This document shows positions 22,075 through 28,580 of a stretch of DNA of 28,580 bases, piece after piece. Made by a program: the position numbers and the translations under genes. A model generated the notes under the pieces. The model ran no database searches and had not been told where the DNA came from. It saw only the letters and a program-made list of their open reading frames with translations. The stretch's first letter is position 1, and the number at the start of each line of letters is the position of its first letter. This DNA is from Lingula anatina. Taxonomy: Eukaryota > Brachiopoda > Lingulata > Lingulida > Lingulidae. Where the stretch lies: NCBI RefSeq assembly GCF_001039355.2, contig NW_019773776.1, forward strand, positions 1 through 28,580. Reading direction: 5' to 3'.

Positions 22075-25000
22075 GTCAGTAATTCTTAATAAGAAACCAT
22101 ATATGCTGGTCAGTAGTGAAGACATTTCTCAACACAAATATTTAATAATTAACCTTCTCATATATTTTTTCTTTCAAAATTATTTTCCTTTAGCAAAATC
22201 ATCTTTCATAAAGTAAAAAATATTTTCAGTATATTAATTAATATTATGAATGTACATGTTGTTGATTGAGTATGTCATTATAACTTCAGAATGCAGAGCC
22301 ATCTCCATGGGTCAGGGTCAGGAGGTACACGCCAGGAAACTGGTGGCCTTGTTTATGCAGTCAGTAAGTAGACAGTTTTATGTTTAAGTATTTAGATTTT
22401 AAAGTTTGCCTTGGGACATGAGCAATTGCATTAGGCACTAGTTGCCAAGATATACCTTTTGCTTTGCTTCATTCCAGGGAGGCTGGGCACTGCTTCAGAA
22501 CTGTCACTTGGGTCTGGAATTTATGGATGAACTCCTGGAGACACTGACTGACACAGAGACTATCCATGAGGGCTTCAGGGTGTGGATTACTACAGAGGTC
22601 CATGACAAGTTTCCCATTAGTTTACTACAGGTGTGTTTGGCAGTGTTGTTTAAGTTTATGACAAGTTCCTCATCAACTTCAGTTATATATGTGTGTAATA
22701 TATGTTCAATCATCAAACCCATGACCTTTTTATCAAGGCTGGTCTGATGAGGACCTATGTGAGTTCTGTTTCACTTTCCAACAGTTTAATTTACATATAG
22801 TGAGAGAAATTGAAGTCTTTATCCATAAAAAGGGATGTTTGGGTGTTGTACTTATGATCCCAGACCACCATACAGCAAATGTAGAGCTGCATGCTTGCTT
22901 GCCTTCTTCTGCACCATTTTCAGGATTTATTTTTTAAGAACTACCTTAATTCATCTCTGTATATCTGCAATTTTGCAAAAACTAAAAAGAAATAAAGAAA
23001 ACAAAAGTGAATGCAATGATATCACCCCTGTTTTCTGTGATTTCATGAGTTAGGCTTCCATCAAATTTACCAATGAGCCACCCCAGGGTATCAAGGCTGG
23101 TTTGATGAGGACCTATGTCGCTTTCTCCCAGGATTTCCTGGATATCAGCAGTATGCCTCAGTGGAAACCTATGCTGTACACTGTCTCCTTCCTACACACT
23201 GTGGTACAGGTAAGACTACATTAAGACAGGTCTGAAGACAGCAACTAGTCTTACAGTTAAATCTAATAGTCTGATACAATATTCTGGTTTGATGTATATA
23301 TCCTTGAGTATATATTGAGTCTCCGTGGAGTTGGATTGATGCACATACATAGTCTGATGGTGTCTATAGAAATGGGTCTTAGTTACATTTTGTTTTCTTG
23401 ATGATCACCAGCTGACTTGTGTCTGTATATATAATCTCTACGTTCCAGGAGCGTCGTAAGTTTGGTCCTCTTGGCTGGAACATTCCATATGAGTTCAACT
23501 CTGCTGACTTGACTGCCAGTGTGCAGTTTATCCAGAACCATTTGGATGACATGGACGTCAAGAAGGTAAGGATTTGTAGATTATTTATTTATTTATTTAT
23601 TTATTAAATGGTGGATGAGTAGGAGTTATGCTCTGGTTCATAAGCCCAGTTTTCTTTTTATTAATTTTTTAATAATTGCCTGCATTATATCTATTATCTC
23701 TCTTAAAAAGCTTTAAAAACGTTTAGTTTACCAGTTTGATAATTTGTTTCGAAGCAATTTCACATGCTTGTCCAGAATGTTTCATCTCATCATGCTGTTG
23801 CAATTTTTTGTGGTATGATTATAACAGGTTAATATTCACCAAATGCAAGTTAAAATAATTATAAAATTAGCAGTTCTTTAACAATAGCCCCATTTGTTTT
23901 CCATTTGTTGGCGTCATTATTATCATGTCTTTCCCCAGGGCCCCTCCTGGAACACAGTCCGCTATATGCTGGGAGAAGTACAGTATGGAGGGAGGGTCAC
24001 TGATGATTATGACAAGAGACTCCTTAATACATTTGCTAAGGTGATTGACTGGTGTATAAGATTGTGTTAAACGTGAAAAATTCTGGTTATTTGGAACTGA
24101 AAATCCAATCCGGTTAAGAAGCCCTTTACTACACCTTGTGCAGACAGGCTTTATGGCATGGCAGTGACCATAACCTGCATCTATGCTCACATGAAATCAA
24201 GTCTTAGAAAGGCTGAAATTAAATGGATTAAAGTACAAAACCTAACAAAGTCATAGTATACTGGGGTGTGGACTTAAATTAATACCCTGCTGCTATTTGT
24301 TTAGGTGTGGTTCTGTGATGCAATGTTTAGTGACAGCTTCCAGTTCTACATTGGTTATAAGATCCCCAAGTGTAAAACTGTGGAGCAACATTTGGCCTTC
24401 ATAGAAGAACTCCCCACAGTGGACTCACCTGAAGCTTTTGGTCTGCACCCCAATGCAGACATCACGTAAGTGCTGATAAGTTTGATTAACACTAGTTTGT
24501 AATGTCTTTGAGAACTGCTTTTATTTTTAACTCTCTGTTAAAAAAAACTAGTTTGTAATGTCTTTGAGAACTGCTTTTATTTTTAACTCTCTGTTAAAAA
24601 AAAATCAAATGAAGACGTGAGAAAATTTTTTTGCCACAAAGAATCATTAGAACAATGTTTAAAATCTTATTTATTTGCAAGCTTGATATCAGGTGTTTCT
24701 CATCAGTTTCTAAGTTTTACCACTTATTTAAAATTCATAATTAAGTGTGTGTCCACGAGAAAACCAACCCAAATGTAGAAAATGCGGCAAGGTGGGGGTG
24801 AACGGATTTACATCATATTTGGTGTGTTTGAACCTTTATATGAACTATATCTGANCGGCAAGCCAAATGATTGTTTTTAATGTTTGTAAGGTCTAATATT
24901 TTTTAGTTTTCTCCATTTTTGTTTAATTTACACAAAATATATCATTATTTTTCCAAGGTAAAAATGGAGTCTCAAAGAGGCTACATAAGCCATGACTTAT

Positions 25001-26036
25001 AATAGGCTATAATTCTCTGAAGAAAGGATATTTTTGGGATTCCTTCCTAACTCATGAATAACTTCCTAATATGCCTCCATACAACAAATTTGGTTGAAAT
25101 CCGCTGACCCCCACCTTGCCACCCTGGGCTGGTTCTCTCGTGGACGAGCTCTTAAGAGGAATTTATGGCGAAGTTTGCAACAATTTTCAAGCAAAATGCA
25201 AACTTAAATTTTTGCCAACAATACTCTATAATCAGTGGTTTGTTCTACAGGATTGATAAGTACTTGTGTCAATGGTTATAATTATTATGTTCCAGTTACC
25301 AGGGTAACACAGCCAAGGAGGTCCTGGACACCATAGTGAACATTCAGCCCAAGGAGGGTGGGGGAGGAGGTGGAGAGACCAGGGAGAGTGTGGTCTTCAA
25401 GCTGGCAGATGATATGTTATCTAAGCTACCTCAGGACTACCTGCCTCATGAGGTAACATTACCTTTTGATTAATATTATTTTCTTCACATGCTGAACACT
25501 GCAAGAAATGATTTTAATCTTCGTGCTTCTTATTGTAACAGTTTTTTTTTGTCACGTTGGGATAACAACGAGGGTATGAAGGTAATGAATGTTGTTTATT
25601 TCTAGGTCAGGGACAGACTGAAGAAGATGGGTATCTTGCAGCCTCTGAATATCTTCCTGAAACAAGAGATAGACCGCATGCAGAAGGTGATCACTGTGGT
25701 ACGCACCACTCTCTCAGACCTGAAACTGGCCATTGAGGGTACCATTATCATGAGTGAGGTAAAGATTACTTAACATGGTTATATATTCCTGTCTGATAAC
25801 CAAATAATCAGGACTTATTCCTAAACTTACATCATGATTTAGAATTCTTATGGTTACAGCCCACTTGAAGATTTTTACACATGCCACCTGACCAAAATTA
25901 TGGGTGTGATGAAAGATACAGGGATCATTGTTCAGTGTAACCAGATGTTGAATAAATATGTTCCAATTTCATTGGAAAGATAAACTTTCCCTGTAAAAGA
26001 AAAATTGAAGTATTTGTGTGAGTGTGTGTGTATTTT

Positions 26037-26075
<39 letters not shown>

Positions 26076-27379
26076 TTTTATTTTATTTATTTATTTATTT
26101 ATTTTTTGTAAGGTGTGTCAGTGTAGCTTTTAAAATGTCCAATGTATTAATGATATAAGGTCATAATAATTCATCATATCACCACAGTAATCTCACTTCC
26201 ACTACATCTCAGAACCTGAGAGATGCCCTGGACAACATGTATGATGCCCGTGTGCCAGCCCTGTGGAGGAAGATCTCCTGGCAGTCCACCACACTGGGCT
26301 TCTGGTTTACTGAGATGCTGGAGAGAAATGACCAGTTCTTCACATGGATCTTTGAGGGCAGACCTAAGTATTTCTGGATGACAGGGTTCTTCAATCCACA
26401 GGGTATGGGGAATATACAACACATCAGTTTGATTGCAAAGAATAATGATTGTGAAAAAATGGAACTTGCTTTGATATCATAATGCTTTTGATCCTATTTA
26501 AGGGAGCTTGTTTTATAGTTGTTTCATTATTGTGAAGTGCCATCCATAAACAAGACAGAAGAAACGTATTTTTGATAATCCTAAAGTTACCTCGAAATGC
26601 AAACTACATAACCCTGTATACTTGATAATCCTGAAGTTGCATGTACCTTGTTTAATTGATAATTATAAATCCTGTATACTTGCAGGTTTCCTGACAGCCA
26701 TGAGACAGGAAGTAACAAGAGCTCACAAAGGCTGGGCTCTAGACTCTGTTACACTGCACAATGATGTCACCAAGTATCTCAAGGAAGATGTCACCTCTGC
26801 TCCTTCAGTACGTGTATTGATGAGTTATTGATATTATTTATTTAGATGAAAACTTGTTATGTGATAAAAATGCAGTAGTCGTATGTACAATAATTTCTAA
26901 AATGACCTATAATTGGTTAGCTGTAAGAATGCTTTGATTGAGTTGACAGTTTTGTAATATGAGTCATTTTACAGTTGTTTACTGAATAACATATTCAGAA
27001 GACAGTAAATTTGAGTAAGATAAATACATTAATGAAACAACCATGAACATAACCAGAGTTCACATTAACTTTGTGTATCTCTCACCCCCAGGAGGGTGTC
27101 TACATCTATGGCCTATACTTAGACGGTGCTGCCTGGGACAGAAAGAACTGCCGCCTGGTGGACTCCCAGCCCAAAGTCCTCTTTGTCCAGATGCCAGTAG
27201 TCCACATGTATGCCATCAACTCCACGGCCCCCAAAGACCCTAAGCTGTACCAGTGTCCTGTGTATAAGAAGCCACATCGCACAGATCTCACCTATATCAC
27301 TTTTATTGTCCTGCGTACTGCCGTCAGCCCAGACCACTGGACCTTGAGAGGAGTGGCCGCTCTCTGTGATATTAAGTAA
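21872..27379 (+). CDS. DNAH8: Axonemal dynein heavy chain (DNAH8/DNAH5-like), 3' block, exons 21-32
   Basis: This is the C-terminal end of the same heavy chain: 12 exons, 1876 nt, 624 residues and a TAA stop. It begins at the conserved RSWCPDRT segment, whose R codon is split with a missing upstream exon, and covers AAA6 ([11 protein letters not shown] at about 93-103, [10 protein letters not shown] near 204) and the dynein C-terminal domain ([35 protein letters not shown], final LCDIK). Phrases such as MYDARVP, WIFEGRP and [12 protein letters not shown] resemble DNAH8 more than DNAH5 as I remember them. All internal phases agree and there are no internal stops, so this block looks intact and under selection. 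It probably belongs to the same gene as the 5' block: same family, same strand, complementary domains. The exons that should connect them are absent. Confidence 0.95.
22290..22363 (+). CDS. DNAH8: Dynein heavy chain exon 22 (AAA6)
   Basis: A 74-nt exon encoding [19 protein letters not shown] and ALFMQS. SMGQGQE is conserved in the D6 module. Its donor is GTAAGT. Confidence 0.97.
22478..22630 (+). CDS. DNAH8: Dynein heavy chain exon 23 (AAA6)
   Basis: It encodes [20 protein letters not shown], then [19 protein letters not shown]. GWxxLQNCHL is the clearest D6 signature. Phase 0 at both ends. Confidence 0.98.
22658..22764 (+). pseudogene. Degenerate partial copy of exon 24 (perhaps also exon 23 end) in intron 23
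   Basis: Positions 22731-22760 match exon 24 positions 23089-23118 at 29 of 30 bases. Upstream, 22658-22682 resembles the end of exon 23 (ATGACAAGTT ... CAG), and the distance between the two pieces (73 bp) is close to their distance in the spliced mRNA (64 bp). A consensus donor GTGAGT follows at 22759. Read as an exon from 22683 it meets a stop, so it is not a productive alternative exon. Confidence 0.6.
23054..23209 (+). CDS. DNAH8: Dynein heavy chain exon 24 (AAA6)
   Basis: It encodes [20 protein letters not shown], then [30 protein letters not shown] is typical dynein D6 sequence. Phase 0 at both ends. The acceptor GAGTTAG lacks a long pyrimidine tract. Confidence 0.97.
23449..23565 (+). 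CDS. DNAH8: Dynein heavy chain exon 25 (AAA6)
   Basis: It encodes [20 protein letters not shown] and [14 protein letters not shown]. The [13 protein letters not shown] block is near-invariant in heavy chains. The following 373-bp intron starts with a short (TTTA)n run and is otherwise unremarkable. Confidence 0.98.
23939..24040 (+). CDS. DNAH8: Dynein heavy chain exon 26 (AAA6)
   Basis: It encodes [20 protein letters not shown] and [11 protein letters not shown]. (I/V)[15 protein letters not shown] is a dynein hallmark. Phase 0 at both ends. Confidence 0.98.
24305..24465 (+). CDS. DNAH8: Dynein heavy chain exon 27 (C-terminal region)
   Basis: It encodes [20 protein letters not shown], then [25 protein letters not shown] is conserved. 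It leaves in phase 2 (AC|T). The next intron is 830 bp and contains a tandem duplication and an inverted-repeat element, listed separately. Confidence 0.97.
24491..24602. repeat. 56-bp direct tandem duplication, two copies
   Basis: Two identical copies (24491-24546 and 24547-24602), each starting ACTAGTTTGT and ending in a poly-A run, follow the exon 27 donor. This is a recent local duplication or a slippage/assembly product. Confidence 0.93.
24741..25155. mobile_element. Inverted-repeat (foldback/MITE-like) element with TTAA ends
   Basis: Left arm 24751-24818 and right arm 25081-25145 are inverted copies. They share GTCCACGAGA, a perfect 14-mer GGCAAGGTGGGGGT (24786-24799 versus the complement of 25107-25120) and GCGGATTT-like sequence. 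TTAA lies just outside each arm (24741-24744 and 25152-25155), as in piggyBac-type insertions, though a palindromic TTAA could be part of the arms. The interior is AT-rich, has no ORF, and contains an N at 24855. Confidence 0.65.
25296..25452 (+). CDS. DNAH8: Dynein heavy chain exon 28 (C-terminal domain)
   Basis: It encodes [19 protein letters not shown], a run of six Gly, ETRESVV and [10 protein letters not shown]. The Gly run falls in the loop where related heavy chains also have Gly-rich insertions. Phase 0 exit. Confidence 0.96.
25606..25758 (+). CDS. DNAH8: Dynein heavy chain exon 29 (C-terminal domain)
   Basis: It encodes [15 protein letters not shown], then [16 protein letters not shown]. 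(L/I)xQEIxRxxxL...LxxLxxAIxGxxxMS is standard for the Dynein_C domain. The 454-bp intron that follows contains a long (TTTA)n run. Confidence 0.97.
26032..26107. repeat. (TTTA)n microsatellite
   Basis: About 18 TTTA units with one or two slips to TTTTA, in intron 29. Shorter TTTA runs occur at 5624-5640 and 23580-23605. Confidence 0.95.
26213..26402 (+). CDS. DNAH8: Dynein heavy chain exon 30 (C-terminal domain)
   Basis: It encodes [32 protein letters not shown] and [11 protein letters not shown]. Acceptor CTCAG at 26208-26212; an earlier CACAG (26183-26187) would bring in TAA at once. It leaves in phase 1. Confidence 0.98.
26686..26807 (+). CDS. DNAH8: Dynein heavy chain exon 31 (C-terminal domain)
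   Basis: It encodes [20 protein letters not shown], then [14 protein letters not shown]. FLTAxxQxxAR/TR is a Dynein_C motif. Donor GTACGT, phase 0. Confidence 0.97.
27092..27379 (+). CDS. DNAH8: Dynein heavy chain last exon 32 with stop
   Basis: It encodes [49 protein letters not shown], then [15 protein letters not shown] and TAA at 27377-27379. The end coincides with the usual end of axonemal heavy chains, so the C terminus is complete. Confidence 0.98.
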   Translation, partial: EGVYIYGLYLDGAAWDRKNCRLVDSQPKVLFVQMPVVHMYAINSTAPKDPKLYQCPVYKKPHRTDLTYITFIVLRTAVSPDHWTLRGVAALCDIK

Positions 27380-27776
27380 ACCTATTCCAGCTGTTTGTTT
27401 GTTGTTGATGTTTGCTTATTTTTTTTCCATTTACGATGTCAGAAAAATATAGGGACAGAATATATCCAAGAGAATTCACAGAACAATAGGAATGGAAACA
27501 CCTTGAAATTTGACTTGAAAGATAGCAAATATTTCTGCACATATTGATGTTAAGAATGAATTTTACACTTGTTGCTGTTCTTAATAAAATATTATAAAAT
27601 CATTAAACAATGATAAATATTTTTTCATGAAGGACTGGTAAAAACACTTTTTAGATTGTATGCTTCTATATTGTATTGTATTTTAAATTGATATTCAGCA
27701 ATAAATTGTTAAATATAAAAATATAGAGTCTTTATTGAGTGCTATATATGCACCACAATATTTGAAATTCAATAAA
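27380..27776 (+). promoter_or_regulatory. 3' UTR with candidate polyadenylation signals
   Basis: After the TAA the sequence is AT-rich and non-coding. Canonical AATAAA hexamers occur at 27583-27588, 27700-27705 and 27771-27776. The first, about 205 bp past the stop, is a reasonable main site, but the sequence cannot tell which is used. Confidence 0.55.
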
Positions 27777-28580
27777 CTTAACATTCCCTGTCAAATTAGG
27801 CAGTTGTATCTTTAGATTTAATCTCAGATGTAGACTAATAATGCTGCCAATCTAGAATAATAATGACTGCTGAAGGTCACACGTGCACATCAGCATTTCG
27901 TAAGTGACACAAAAAAAGAAAATTAAAATTTGACAGGTGGGTCATATCTAGATTTCGCTATCCAGATTACTGGTGTAGCAATGTATCTGTCCAAATACCC
28001 TTCTTTGGGTACAGCAGATATATCCCATCTTCTGTTGCCTGGCATTGCTCTTAAAACTTAAAGGTACAGAATTAACAAAGTCTAAATTCCAAAGGAAAGT
28101 AGTTCCAAACACAAATGCAGCCTCAAAAAGCCTGATATTTAGTAAGGTGGACAGGCGGAAGTTTATTTTGTCGTTTTTGGCACTGGGAACGTGTTCTCAC
28201 AAATATCAGGCACAAGATGTCCTCCAAGTCCAGGAAAACTGGCATTGTTCCTTTGTAGCTAATGTGACTGCGATGTTCTGAAATTGTAATTATAACTTAT
28301 ATTTGAATAATTAAGGTTGACCATCCTGCTTAACAAAATTAAAGTTGGTATATATGGACAAAAAAGGTTTCAGAAAGTTATTCTTCTGTGATTTCACATT
28401 TTTATTACAAAAACAACTTTAGAAAAAAATATAATCAAATATGTAAACCATAAATGAACAAGAATATTAATATCCTAATAATAAGCAATGGACCAGAGGG
28501 AAGTGATTTTCCTTTTTTCTAGATTTCCATTTTTAAACTTTTCTGGGATAATTGCACAACAGCTTCAATTTTCAGCCCCC
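27777..28580. other. Downstream flank without a recognisable gene
   Basis: A 78-codon open frame at 28045-28281 (+) has no recognisable motif and no splice or codon signature like the dynein exons. The rest is AT-rich. I see no tRNA, repeat array or neighbouring gene here. Confidence 0.6.

Noticed and set aside
22073-22116. Duplicated donor (CTGGTCAGTA twice, 34 bp apart) as an alternative 5' splice site of exon 21
   Set aside because: Use of the second copy would add an in-frame TAA after a few codons, and the first copy gives the conserved junction.
23867-24190. Minus-strand 107-codon open frame
   Set aside because: It lies opposite exon 26 and its flanking introns and has no recognisable protein features, so it is a shadow of the real gene.
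28045-28281. Small protein-coding gene downstream of dynein
   Set aside because: Seventy-eight codons in a low-information flank with no recognisable motif, promoter or splice context; such a length is expected by chance.

Overview
The window is eukaryotic nuclear DNA from an animal. It carries one intron-rich gene on the + strand: the middle and the C-terminal end of an axonemal outer-arm dynein heavy chain of the DNAH5/DNAH8 class, closest to what I remember of DNAH8. I resolved 32 exons by reading frame, GT-AG borders and protein similarity, and every exon-exon phase agrees within each of two blocks. AT-rich introns of about 110-830 bp, many microsatellites and two inverted-repeat elements suggest an invertebrate, perhaps a mollusc. 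That taxonomic guess is weak and rests on general impression.

Layout. Positions 1-154 are the end of an intron; the gene's tail-coding exons lie upstream of the window. Exons 1-20 (155-9439) encode 1164 residues: the end of the tail, the linker (DHC_N2), AAA1 with its Walker A and B motifs, AAA2, and the link toward AAA3. Positions 9440-9875 are unmatched sequence ending in a CpG-rich patch and a single N (9876). Positions 9877-21928 are about 150.7 copies of a perfect 80-bp tandem unit. The unit is the last 23 bp of an intron joined to the first 57 bp of the next resolved exon. Exons 21-32 (21872-27379) encode 624 residues: AAA6 and the C-terminal domain, ending in a normal stop. Positions 27380-28580 are 3' UTR and flank with several AATAAA signals and no recognisable second gene.

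The main point of interest is the middle. AAA3, AAA4, the coiled-coil stalk with the microtubule-binding domain, and AAA5 (roughly 1,400-1,500 residues) are absent exactly where the array sits, and exons 20 and 21 are out of phase with each other. At this gene's coding density the missing exons would need about 11.5-13 kb, and the interval is 12.4 kb. I read the array most simply as an assembly or gap-filling loop occupying a scaffold gap next to the N. A genuine recent array cannot be excluded from sequence alone. Smaller curiosities are a near-identical fragment of exon 24 inside the preceding intron, a 415-bp inverted-repeat element bounded by TTAA, a 224-bp MITE-like element, and a 56-bp tandem duplication. 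I see no sign of an undescribed gene system.
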